From the NCBI GenBank assembly GCA_005880345.1, contig VBGE01000044.1, positions 1 to 7,750 of the forward strand: a stretch of DNA of 7,750 bases, given 5' to 3'. The notes under the pieces are model-generated. The model was not told the DNA's origin, ran no database searches, and saw only the letters and a list, made by a program, of their open reading frames with translations. The stretch comes from Chloroflexota bacterium. Lineage in GTDB: Bacteria; Chloroflexota; Dormibacteria; Dormibacterales; Dormibacteraceae. Made by a program: the position numbers and the translations under genes. Below are positions 1 through 6,643 of this stretch, one piece after another; the first letter of the stretch is position 1; each line of letters begins with the position of its first letter.

Positions 1-602
1 CGCTGCACCAGCTGTGGCGTGAGCGAGATCTCGGGGACGAGGAGCAGGACGCGTAGGCCACGGCTGAGCGCCTCCTCCGCCGCCGCGAGGTAGACCTCCG
101 TCTTGCCGCTCGCGATGACGCCATGGAGCAGCGTCACGGGATTCGCGTTGATGACCTCCAGCGCGCTTCTCTGCTCTTCGGTCAAGACGACATCGTGAAA
201 CGCGGCGGCGGGGCCGGTGGCCAATTCCAGCAGCCGGCTGTGGCGCGTCTGCCGGCTCGAGGCCGACGAACCCGCCGAGCCGGAGGCGCGTATGCGCGGC
301 GGCAGCATGGCGCGGATGACCTCGATGAGCGGGATCCAGTAGTGGTCGGCGACCAGCCTCGCCAGCTCGACCTGGTGCGGCAGGAGCAGCGGCTGGGCGC
401 CGGCGGCGGCGATCGGCTTGGTCTCGACCCCCGGTTCCTCGGTGCCGAGCGAGACCACGAAGCCGTAGGAGCTTCGGCGGCCGAACGGGACCGTGACGCG
501 GTGCCCGGGCACGACGTCGACGCCGTCAGGCACCGCGTACGTGTACGTCTCGCGGGCGATCCCGCGGGCGGCCTCGACGGCCACCTCGGCAAAGAGGGCC
601 AC
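1..602 (-). CDS. priA: Primosomal protein N' (PriA helicase), N-terminal part, cut by the left window edge
   Basis: PriA is the 3'-5' DNA helicase that recognises stalled forks and reloads the replisome. About 200 residues are visible from a GTG start at 602. Residues 1-100 match the PriA 3'-end DNA-binding domain (ARETYTYAVP, PFGRRSSYGFV, then DHYWIPLIEVIRAMLP). After a Ser/Gly/Ala-rich linker near 105-120 the helicase begins, with Walker A GVIASGKT at residues 161-168 (bases 122-99) followed by EVYLAAAEEAL, and the next motif LLLVPEISLTPQLVQR at the edge. The DEAH box, zinc-binding cysteines and C-terminus lie outside the window. Most PriA proteins I know read GVTGSGKTEVY; here T-G is I-A, but GxxxxGKT is kept. 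The start is set by the TAGTG overlap with the coaBC stop. No clear Shine-Dalgarno is seen, so reinitiation after coaBC is likely. Confidence 0.95.
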   Translation of the reverse strand, partial: MALFAEVAVEAARGIARETYTYAVPDGVDVVPGHRVTVPFGRRSSYGFVVSLGTEEPGVETKPIAAAGAQPLLLPHQVELARLVADHYWIPLIEVIRAMLPPRIRASGSAGSSASSRQTRHSRLLELATGPAAAFHDVVLTEEQRSALEVINANPVTLLHGVIASGKTEVYLAAAEEALSRGLRVLLLVPEISLTPQLVQ

Positions 603-1831
603 TACTTCTTCAGCTTGGGGAGGACTTTGTCCAGGATCTTGTCCGCCATCTCTCGCTTGGTCGCCTTCTCCAGCTCGTGGCGCGAGCCGTCGGCGAACAG
701 CAGCACGCCCGCGTTGTACTCGCTGCCGAACCCGATATCCCGGCGCGAGATGTCGTTGGCCACGATTCCCTGCAGTCCCTTGCGCTTCATCTTCTCGACG
801 GCTTTGGCGTCGAGCTCGGAGTCTTCCGCCGCAAAGCCGACTCGAAAGACGCCATCCAGCTCTGGGTCTGAGGCAAGCGAGGCGACCAGGTCGGGGATCG
901 GCGCCAGCTCGAGGCTGAGGCTTGGCGTCTCCTCGCGCCGGATCTTGCGATCGGCGAGGTGCGCGGGCCGGAAGTCGCCGACGGCGGCCGCCATCAGCAG
1001 CAGGTCGGCGCCGCGCAGCTGGGAGCGCAGCTCGGCCTGCATCTCCTCCGCCGTGTCCACGCGCTGAACGGCGATGCCGTGATGCTGCGGGTGGTTGGCC
1101 GTCGTCACGAGCGTGACCTTGGCTCCGCGGTCCGCGGCCGCCGCGGCCAGCGCAAAGCCCATCTTGCCGCTCGAGTAGTTGCTGATGAAACGCACCGGAT
1201 CGATCGGCTCACGCGTTCCTCCGGCGGTCACCACGACCCGGCGGCCGGCCAGGTCGTAACGCGAGCGGGCCGCATGAACCATCGCGTTCAGCAGCGCCGC
1301 AGAGCCGGCCAGACGACCAGCCCCCTCATGCCCGCTGGCCAGGTGGCCGGACTCCGGCTCGACGATCGTGATGCCGCGCTTGCGCAATACGGTCACGTTC
1401 TCCTGGACCGCCGCCTTGGCCCACATCGCGTCGTTCATCGCGGGCGCCACGACCACGGGGGAGCGGGCCGCGAGCAGGGTCGCGGTCACGATGTCGTCCG
1501 AGCGTCCCGAGGCGATGCGTCCGATGACGTTGGCCGTCGCGGGCGCGACCAGGATCAGCTGCGCCCAGTCGCCGAGAAACACATGCGGCTCCGGCGAGGC
1601 GTCGGCGCTCCACATTCCGGTCAGCACGGGCCGGCCGGTGACGCCCGCGAACGTCGGCGGGCCGACAAACCGCATCGCCGAGGGCGTCATCGCGACCCGC
1701 ACCTCGCAGCCGGCCTGGGTCAGCGCGGAAGCCAGGTCGACGATCTTGTAGGCGGCGATGCCGCCGGACACGAGCACCGCGACGCGCAGGCCGCGCAGCT
1801 CGTCGGGAATCGGCGTCGGATCTAAGGGCAC
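602..1831 (-). CDS. coaBC: Bifunctional phosphopantothenoylcysteine decarboxylase / phosphopantothenate-cysteine ligase
   Basis: CoaBC catalyses two cytosolic steps of coenzyme A synthesis: joining 4'-phosphopantothenate to cysteine (CoaB, C-terminal half) and decarboxylating the product on FMN (CoaC, N-terminal half). The 409 residues are the usual length. CoaC shows LVSGGIAAYK (20-29), catalytic His83 in EPHVFLGDWA, APATAN (96-101) and the PAMN motif with Asn133. The substrate-flap motif, LACG in E. coli Dfp, reads HLASG, so the Cys is Ser166. CoaB begins near 195 with VVVTAGGTREPID, then FISNYSSGKMG, AAAVGDFRP (281-289), KMKRKG (347-352) and VANDISRRDIGFGS. The GTG start at 1831 lies 4 nt after the gmk stop with no obvious Shine-Dalgarno; the first 16 residues are a short extension. 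The stop shares one base with the priA start. Function is secure; the Ser substitution is a known-looking variant rather than proof of inactivation. Confidence 0.96.
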   Translation of the reverse strand: MPLDPTPIPDELRGLRVAVLVSGGIAAYKIVDLASALTQAGCEVRVAMTPSAMRFVGPPTFAGVTGRPVLTGMWSADASPEPHVFLGDWAQLILVAPATANVIGRIASGRSDDIVTATLLAARSPVVVAPAMNDAMWAKAAVQENVTVLRKRGITIVEPESGHLASGHEGAGRLAGSAALLNAMVHAARSRYDLAGRRVVVTAGGTREPIDPVRFISNYSSGKMGFALAAAAADRGAKVTLVTTANHPQHHGIAVQRVDTAEEMQAELRSQLRGADLLLMAAAVGDFRPAHLADRKIRREETPSLSLELAPIPDLVASLASDPELDGVFRVGFAAEDSELDAKAVEKMKRKGLQGIVANDISRRDIGFGSEYNAGVLLFADGSRHELEKATKREMADKILDKVLPKLKK

Positions 1832-1835
1832 GGCG

Positions 1836-2405
1836 CTAAGTTACGCGTTGGCGGGCGCCTTCGATGATCCGGCGGATCTCGGCCACCGCGCGCTCGATGT
1901 CGTCGTTGGTCACCACGTGCTCGTACTCGCCCGCGTACTTCATCTCGCGCTTGGCGATCTCCCGGCGGGAAGCCATGTCCTCCCGCGATTCGCTGCCGCG
2001 CTTCTCCTGCCTATCCTCCAGCTCCTGTTCCGAAGGGGCCACGACGAAGATGAACAACGCATCGGGCACCAGGCGCCGGACCTGCTCCGCGCCCTGCACG
2101 TCGATCTTCAGCACCACGTCACGGCCTTCCGAACGCGCCTTTTCGACGCGGTCGCGAAAGGTGCCGTAGAGGTGGCCGTTGTAGGTCGCGTGCTCGAGGA
2201 ACGCACCGTGGCCCACCAGCCTGGCGAACTCTTCGCGCGTCAGGAACGTGTAGTTCTCGTCAGGCTTCTCGCCAGGCCGAGGCCGGCGCGTCGTGCCCGA
2301 AACCGAGTACACCAGCTGCGGGTCGAGCTCGAGCAGGCGATGGATGAGCGTGTCCTTGCCGACCCCCGACGGCCCGGAGATGACGATGAGAAGGCCTCGC
2401 CTCAT
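1836..2405 (-). CDS. gmk: Guanylate kinase
   Basis: Guanylate kinase phosphorylates GMP to GDP with ATP in the cytosol, feeding GTP, dGTP and (p)ppGpp pools. The 189-residue product is slightly short for the family (about 190-210). The P-loop GPSGVGKDT is at residues 11-19, with Asp where Ser or Gly is more common after GK. The GMP-binding region has SVSGTTRRPRPGE (34-46), ENYTFLTREEF and EHATYNGHLYGT. IDVQGAEQVRR corresponds to the conserved DVQGA segment, and the lid region contains KRGSESREDMASRR. The ATG start at 2405 overlaps the rluD stop as ATGA, the standard coupled arrangement; upstream only a weak GGA is present. In many bacteria rpoZ (RNA polymerase omega) follows gmk, but here coaBC starts 4 nt downstream. 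This is the only gene of the operon with an ATG start. Confidence 0.96.
   Translation of the reverse strand: MRRGLLIVISGPSGVGKDTLIHRLLELDPQLVYSVSGTTRRPRPGEKPDENYTFLTREEFARLVGHGAFLEHATYNGHLYGTFRDRVEKARSEGRDVVLKIDVQGAEQVRRLVPDALFIFVVAPSEQELEDRQEKRGSESREDMASRREIAKREMKYAGEYEHVVTNDDIERAVAEIRRIIEGARQRVT
2402..2405 (-). other. ATGA stop/start overlap, rluD to gmk
   Basis: The rluD stop TGA (2404-2402) overlaps the gmk ATG (2405-2403). This is a conventional coupled junction and serves as the internal comparison for the two CTGA junctions upstream. Confidence 0.9.
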
Positions 2406-3280
2406 TCCAGCGACGCCCAGAAGGTCGTGAAATCCGAAGGCGGTGCGGCCTCGAAGCTCATGTCAGCGCCAGTTCGCGGATGCCGCAGCCGGAGACGCCA
2501 GGCGTGGAGCATCGGACGGTCGAGGCCTGGTTCCCGGCTCCCGTATTCGCCGTCGCCCGCCACGGGGTGGCCGAACGCGGCGAGATGGACGCGGATCTGG
2601 TGGGTGCGCCCGGTGTCCAGGTCACAGCGCATGAGCGTATGGGTTCGCTTGCGCTCGACGACCTGGTAGCGGGTCCGCGCGAACCGGCCGCCGGCGACGA
2701 CGGCCATGCGCTTGCGCTCTTTGGGATGGCGCCCGATGGGACCCTCGAGCTCACCCGCGTCCTCCTTGACACGGCCTGTGACTATGGCCAGGTAGGTGCG
2801 GCTCAGCGAACGATCCTTCAACTGGGCCGACAGCGCCCGGTGGCTGGTGTCGTTGCGCGCGACGACGATGAGCCCCGATGTCCCCTTGTCGAGTCGGTGC
2901 ACCACGCCCGGTCGCGCCGCGCCGCCGACCTCGGACCACGCGCCGCCTCGGCCGAGCAGGGCGTGCACGAGCGTCCCCGTGTAGTGGCCCGGGGCCGGGT
3001 GGACGACTATGCCTGCCGGTTTGTCGATGACGGCGATGTCCTCGTCTTCGTAGACGACGTCGAGTGGGATCGGCTCCGCCGTCGCATCGATGACGTAAGC
3101 CTCCGGGATCTCGAACTCGACCACGTCGCCCCGCGCAACCCTGTCCGCCGGGTCGGCGGGATGCCCGTTGACGAGTGCGAGATGGCCCTTGATCAGGCGC
3201 GCCGCGGCGGAGCGGCTGAGGTCCGGCGCATGCTCGGCGAGGAACCGGTCAAGCCTGGGTGCGGCGGCGGCGGCCGTCAG
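2402..3280 (-). CDS. rluD: RluA/RluD-family ribosomal large-subunit pseudouridine synthase, probable CTG start
   Basis: Enzymes of this family isomerise uridines of 23S rRNA to pseudouridine. As drawn the protein has 292 residues. An S4 RNA-binding domain occupies roughly 9-60 (RLDRFLAEHAPDLSRSAAAR, then LVNGHPADPADRVARGDVV). The catalytic domain follows, with VIDKPAGIVVHPAPGH, the active-site motif GVVHRLDKGTSGL with Asp131, and RTHQIRVHLAAFGHPVAGD near 220. The first ATG, GTG or TTG in the open frame is the GTG at 3124, which would delete the whole S4 domain. The conserved sequence runs back to the CTG at 3280, which overlaps the lspA TGA as CTGA, so I place the start there. Family membership is certain. 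RluD itself (U1911/1915/1917 in E. coli) is the likely identity from the S4 domain and the lspA neighbour, but RluA-family paralogues cannot be separated by eye. Confidence 0.9.
   Translation of the reverse strand: MTAAAAAPRLDRFLAEHAPDLSRSAAARLIKGHLALVNGHPADPADRVARGDVVEFEIPEAYVIDATAEPIPLDVVYEDEDIAVIDKPAGIVVHPAPGHYTGTLVHALLGRGGAWSEVGGAARPGVVHRLDKGTSGLIVVARNDTSHRALSAQLKDRSLSRTYLAIVTGRVKEDAGELEGPIGRHPKERKRMAVVAGGRFARTRYQVVERKRTHTLMRCDLDTGRTHQIRVHLAAFGHPVAGDGEYGSREPGLDRPMLHAWRLRLRHPRTGADMSFEAAPPSDFTTFWASLE
3277..3280 (-). other. CTGA stop/start overlap, lspA to rluD
   Basis: The lspA stop TGA (3279-3277) shares bases with a CTG (3280-3278) in the rluD frame. No ATG, GTG or TTG exists in the open rluD frame before 3124. 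This mirrors the usual ATGA/GTGA overlap with C in the first position, and suggests termination-reinitiation on a CUG codon. Confidence 0.55.
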
Positions 3281-3732
3281 GCGGCGGTTTTTGGACGTAT
3301 CAGGTAGCCGCCGATGAGCAGCACGACGCCGACCGAGATGGCCGAGTCGGCCAGGTTGAAGACCGGCCAGACGTGGAAGTTGATGAAGTCGGTGACCGTG
3401 CCGTAGGCGATCCGGTCAAAGCCATTGCCCAGGGTGCCGCCGAGGATGAGACCGAGGGTTGCGTCGGTCCAGGGATTGCCCGGGTTGCGCACCACGTACA
3501 CCACGAGCCCGATCGACACGACAACGGACGCGATGAGAAAGAAGGTCGCACCGGCCGGCGCTACACCGAACGCCGCACCTGAGTTCTTGACGTTGGTGAT
3601 GCTGACCAGGTTGCCGATCACCTGCACCTCGGTGCCAAACGGCACTTCGGCGGTGACGAGGCTCTTGGTGATCCTGTCGACCACGAAGACGGCCACGGCC
3701 ACGACGGCGAACAGTATGCGTCCGGTGGTCAG
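3277..3732 (-). CDS. lspA: Lipoprotein signal peptidase (signal peptidase II), probable CTG start
   Basis: LspA is an inner-membrane aspartyl protease that removes signal peptides from diacylglyceryl-modified prolipoproteins. From the proposed start the protein has 151 residues and four hydrophobic segments: about 6-18 (ILFAVVAVAVFVV), 62-81, 91-104 and 131-144. Conserved elements are DRITK (19-23), NVKNSGAAFG (47-56), GNGFDR (102-107), catalytic Asp115 in GTVTDFI and catalytic Asp129 in FNLADSAI. The first conventional start in the open frame is GTG at 3702, which leaves only about eight hydrophobic residues before DRITK, too short for the first membrane helix. The CTG at 3732 overlaps the ileS stop as CTGA and restores a normal N-terminus (TTGRILFAVV). 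Other non-standard candidates are ATA at 3717 and CTG at 3714. No good Shine-Dalgarno is seen. The adjacency to ileS is also found in E. coli. Confidence 0.92.
   Translation of the reverse strand: MTTGRILFAVVAVAVFVVDRITKSLVTAEVPFGTEVQVIGNLVSITNVKNSGAAFGVAPAGATFFLIASVVVSIGLVVYVVRNPGNPWTDATLGLILGGTLGNGFDRIAYGTVTDFINFHVWPVFNLADSAISVGVVLLIGGYLIRPKTAA
3729..3732 (-). other. CTGA stop/start overlap, ileS to lspA
   Basis: The ileS stop TGA (3731-3729) shares bases with a CTG (3732-3730) in the lspA frame. The bases just upstream are A-rich (gaagaaaaagtc) and lack a GGAGG-like site, so initiation here would depend on ribosomes finishing ileS. Confidence 0.5.
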
Positions 3733-6572
3733 GACTTTTTCTTCAGGCCGATCCAGATCTGTTCTCCTTCCAGCATCAACTGCTCCCCATCGAAGCCGTC
3801 CTGCCGGCCGGGGTCGAGCGAGACCGATAGGGTCTCAGACTTGATGTAGTCGCCGTGGCGCTCGATCGCGCGCTGCAGCATGCCGTCCGCTTCGCACCTG
3901 GTGTCGATGCGGTCCTCTACGTTGAGGCCCATCTTCTTGCGACGGTCCTGAATGGCTCGAACTATCTCGCGGGCGAGGCCCTCGAGCTTCAGGTCTTCGG
4001 TGATTACGGTATCGAGCTTGACCTCGGGTGCGCCAAACGTGACCTGTTTCACGTTGAGCTCCTCACGCACGATGGCCGCGATGTCCTCGGGGAGCGGTTC
4101 GCCCGGCAGTGCGATGCTCGCCAGCGGCTGCCGGACCTTGAGGCGGTTCGCGTCGCGGGCCCCCAGGCCCGCCTCAACCGCCTGGCGGGCGCGTGCCATG
4201 TCGGCCTCGACCTGTTCGTCCCGATAGGGCTTCGGCTCCGGGAAATCGCTGAGGTGGACCGACTCGTCGTTGCCCAGGTTGCGGTAGATGGCGTCGGCGA
4301 CGAAAGGCGTGAACGGGCCCATCAGCTGCGACACGGTGCGGAGCGTCTCGTAGAGCGTCTGATACGCGGACTGCTTGTCCTGGTCCGACTGCGACTTCCA
4401 GAAGCGCCGGCGCGAGCGCCGGATGTACCAGTTCGACAGGTCGTCGACGAAGCGCTGGATGCGGCGCGCCGGCTCGACCGGTTCGTAGCGGTCCATCCCG
4501 TGCGTGACGTCGTGGACCAGGCCGCTCAGCCTGGACAGGATCCAGCGGTCGAGGACGTGCCGATCGGCCAACGGCACCCATTCGCCTGACGGATCAAAGG
4601 AGTCGAGCCGTGCGTACTGGACGAAAAACGAGTAGCAGTTCCACAACGGGATGAAAAACTGCTGGACGGTCTCCTTGAGCACGGCGTCGCTGGTTCGGTA
4701 GCTCTCGCCGATCTGCGTCGAGGTGAAGAAGTACCAGCGCACGGCGTCGGAGCCGAACGTGTCGAACAGATAGTTCGGGTCGAGCACGTTGCCGCGGGAC
4801 TTCGACGCCTTCTTGCCTTTGGGGTCGACGACGTGGCCGAGGCAGATGACGTTCCGGTAGGAGTTCTCCTTGAAGAGCAACGTCGAGATGGCGAGCAGCG
4901 TGTAGAACCAGCCGCGAGTCTGGTCGACGGCCTCGGAGATGAAGTCGGCGGGAAATGTCTGCTCGAAGATCTCCTTGCCGTGGCGCGGATAGCCCCGCTG
5001 CGCGAACGGCATCGAGCCCGAGTCGAACCACGTGTCCATCACGTCGGGCACGCGGCGCATCAGGCCTCCGCACTTCGTGCAGGAAAGCGTGACCTCGTCT
5101 ATATACGGACGGTGGAGGTCGGCGTCCTCCTTCAGACCGAGCTCGGCGGCGGTGCTGACGATGCGCTTCTCATCGCACCCTTCGCAGACCCAGATCGGCA
5201 CCGGCGTGCCCCAGAACCGGCTGCGCGAGAACTGCCAGTCGACGTTGTTCTCTAGCCAGTCGCCCATGCGCCCCGTCTTGATGTGCTCGGGGACCCAGTT
5301 CGTTGCGTTGTTGTTGGCGATGAGCTCGTACTTGCGCTGCGTAGTTCGGATGTACCACGCGTCGAGGGCGTAATAGATCAGCGGCGTGCCGCAGCGCCAG
5401 CAGAACGGGTAGGTGTGGAGGATGGTGTCGGCCTTGTAGAGCAGGCCGCGTGCCTTGAGGTCGTCCATGATCACCGGGTCGGCCTCCTTCACGTGAAGCC
5501 CGGCGAACTTCTCGACGTAAGGCAGGAACTTGCCGTCCAGGCCGACCGTGTGCTTGAAGGGAATGCCCTTCTCCTGGCACAGGCGCAGGTCGTCGACGCC
5601 GTACAGCGCGCTCGTGTGGACGACGCCCGTACCTTCGTCGATGGAGACGAAGTCCGCGTCGACCACGTACTGCGCCTTGCCCTGCTCGGGCACCGAGTAC
5701 GGGTACAGCGGCTCGTATTCGAGGCCGACCAGGTCGCGGCCGAGCATCCGCTCTTCGACCTGCGGGGGCTCCTTCAGGACGGTGAGCCGCGCCTCGGCCA
5801 GGATGAGGTGCTCGTCGCCCTCCTTGACCTTGATGTAGACGACGTCGGGCGCCACGGCGAGCGCGACGTTCCCCGGGAGAGTCCACGGCGTGGTCGTCCA
5901 CGCGAGGATCGAGGTTGTCGGATCCTTCTTCAGCCGGAACTTGATGTACACGCTCGGGTCCGGCACGTTGTCGCGGTAGCCCTGCGCCAGCTCGTGGCTC
6001 GACAGCGGCGTGGCGCACCGGGTGCAGTAAGGCGCCACGCGGAAGCCCTTGTAGACGAGGTCCTGCTTCCACATCTCGCTGAGCGCCCACCACACCGACT
6101 GGATGTACTCGGACGACAGCGTCCAGTAAGCGTTCTCGTAGTCCTGCCAGAACGCCATGCGCTCGCTGAAGGCGACCCATTCGTCGACGTACTCGTAGAC
6201 GCTCTGCCGGCACAGCTCGTTGAAGCGCTCGACGCCGATCTCGTTCTCGATCTGGAACTTGCCGGAGATGTTGAGCTTCTTCTCGACCTCGATCTCGACG
6301 GGCAGGCCATGCGTGTCCCAGCCCGCCTTGCGTTCCACGTAGAAGCCGCGCATGGTCTTGTAGCGGCCGAACAGGTCCTTGAACGCGCGGGCAAGGATGT
6401 GGTGGGTCGCGGGCTTGCCGTTGGCGGTCGGCGGCCCTTCATAGAAGACGAAGCGCTTCTTGCCCTCGCGCAGCCGCAGGGACTTCTGGAAGGTGTCTTC
6501 CGCCTTCCAACGCTCCATGAGCTGCTTCTCGAGCTCGGGGAAGCTGACCTTCTGATCGACTTTCTCGAACAC
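3729..6572 (-). CDS. ileS: Isoleucyl-tRNA synthetase, Thermus-like type with altered HIGH motif
   Basis: IleS charges tRNA-Ile with isoleucine and hydrolyses misactivated valine. The protein has 947 residues from the GTG at 6572; numbering uses that start. The class I core begins YEGPPTANGKP, but the expected HxGH reads A-T-H-H (55-58, bases 6410-6399). The second signature is KASKS (588-592) instead of KMSKS. The editing domain (about 190-395) has WTTTPWTLPGN (225-235) and GTGVVHTSALYGVDD (314-328). Four CxxC pairs at 183/186, 391/394, 463/466 and 498/501 match the two zinc sites of the Thermus enzyme. The anticodon-binding domain includes LSNWYIRRSRRRFWK near 740. The C-terminus is about 90 residues shorter than my recollection of Thermus IleS. 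A GTG at 6578 is also in frame, but the only good Shine-Dalgarno (GGAG, 6581-6578) overlaps it and sits 5 nt before the GTG at 6572. Preceded by an isoleucine T-box; overlaps lspA. Confidence 0.97.
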   Translation of the reverse strand: MFEKVDQKVSFPELEKQLMERWKAEDTFQKSLRLREGKKRFVFYEGPPTANGKPATHHILARAFKDLFGRYKTMRGFYVERKAGWDTHGLPVEIEVEKKLNISGKFQIENEIGVERFNELCRQSVYEYVDEWVAFSERMAFWQDYENAYWTLSSEYIQSVWWALSEMWKQDLVYKGFRVAPYCTRCATPLSSHELAQGYRDNVPDPSVYIKFRLKKDPTTSILAWTTTPWTLPGNVALAVAPDVVYIKVKEGDEHLILAEARLTVLKEPPQVEERMLGRDLVGLEYEPLYPYSVPEQGKAQYVVDADFVSIDEGTGVVHTSALYGVDDLRLCQEKGIPFKHTVGLDGKFLPYVEKFAGLHVKEADPVIMDDLKARGLLYKADTILHTYPFCWRCGTPLIYYALDAWYIRTTQRKYELIANNNATNWVPEHIKTGRMGDWLENNVDWQFSRSRFWGTPVPIWVCEGCDEKRIVSTAAELGLKEDADLHRPYIDEVTLSCTKCGGLMRRVPDVMDTWFDSGSMPFAQRGYPRHGKEIFEQTFPADFISEAVDQTRGWFYTLLAISTLLFKENSYRNVICLGHVVDPKGKKASKSRGNVLDPNYLFDTFGSDAVRWYFFTSTQIGESYRTSDAVLKETVQQFFIPLWNCYSFFVQYARLDSFDPSGEWVPLADRHVLDRWILSRLSGLVHDVTHGMDRYEPVEPARRIQRFVDDLSNWYIRRSRRRFWKSQSDQDKQSAYQTLYETLRTVSQLMGPFTPFVADAIYRNLGNDESVHLSDFPEPKPYRDEQVEADMARARQAVEAGLGARDANRLKVRQPLASIALPGEPLPEDIAAIVREELNVKQVTFGAPEVKLDTVITEDLKLEGLAREIVRAIQDRRKKMGLNVEDRIDTRCEADGMLQRAIERHGDYIKSETLSVSLDPGRQDGFDGEQLMLEGEQIWIGLKKKS

Positions 6573-6577
6573 TCTCA

Positions 6578-6581
6578 CTCC
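6578..6581 (-). promoter_or_regulatory. ileS ribosome-binding site
   Basis: GGAG ends 5 nt before the GTG at 6572. It overlaps the alternative GTG at 6578 and so cannot serve it, which decides the start. It falls in the 3' arm of the sequestrator hairpin. Confidence 0.65.
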
Positions 6582-6611
6582 ACAGGAATACGTGCCGGCC
6601 GATTCCTGGGA
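6579..6611 (-). promoter_or_regulatory. Predicted Shine-Dalgarno sequestrator hairpin
   Basis: CAGGAAT (6608-6602) pairs perfectly with ATTCCTG (6589-6583) around a 12-base loop. After a bulged T at 6582, TCC (6611-6609) can pair with GGA (6581-6579), the core of the ileS Shine-Dalgarno. The 5' arm uses the CCCAG that forms helix A1 of the antisequestrator, so the two folds exclude each other. No T-run follows, which argues against an intrinsic terminator. The pairing is read by eye, without folding energies. Confidence 0.7.
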
Positions 6612-6643
6612 CGAGCCCTTGACGGACCCGCGGTACCACCCAG
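6606..6643 (-). promoter_or_regulatory. T-box antiterminator/antisequestrator with tRNA-acceptor-binding bulge
   Basis: Helix A1 is CTGGG (6643-6639) with CCCAG (6610-6606). The seven-base bulge TGGTACC (6638-6632) follows. Helix A2 is GCGGGTCC (6631-6624) with GGGCTCGT (6618-6611), allowing G-U pairs, around the loop GTCAA. GGGTGGTACCGCG matches the T-box consensus. The variable base makes UGGU, complementary to an uncharged ACCA end with discriminator A73, as expected for tRNA-Ile. Confidence 0.93.

Noticed and set aside
123..1067. 314-codon plus-strand open frame opposite priA and coaBC
   Set aside because: It is a shadow of two well-supported minus-strand genes, crosses their junction and shows no conserved motif.
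959..1825. 288-codon plus-strand open frame opposite coaBC
   Set aside because: Its Arg/His/Gly-rich composition and full overlap with coaBC motifs mark it as a GC-driven shadow.
2402..3124. Short version of rluD starting at GTG 3124
   Set aside because: It would discard a complete, well-conserved in-frame S4 domain that continues back to the lspA stop.
3256..3280. GCC/GGC-rich short repeat at the lspA/rluD junction
   Set aside because: It is a run of alanine codons at the rluD N-terminus, ordinary for GC-rich DNA, with no repeat-array structure.
6576..6578. GTG at 6578 as the ileS start
   Set aside because: The GGAG sequence overlaps this codon and cannot act as its ribosome-binding site; the GTG two codons later has correct 5-nt spacing.
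6580..6610. Intrinsic terminator as the T-box expression platform
   Set aside because: The 7-bp hairpin is followed by GTGGAGTGAGAG, not a T-run, and its 3' side covers the ribosome-binding site.
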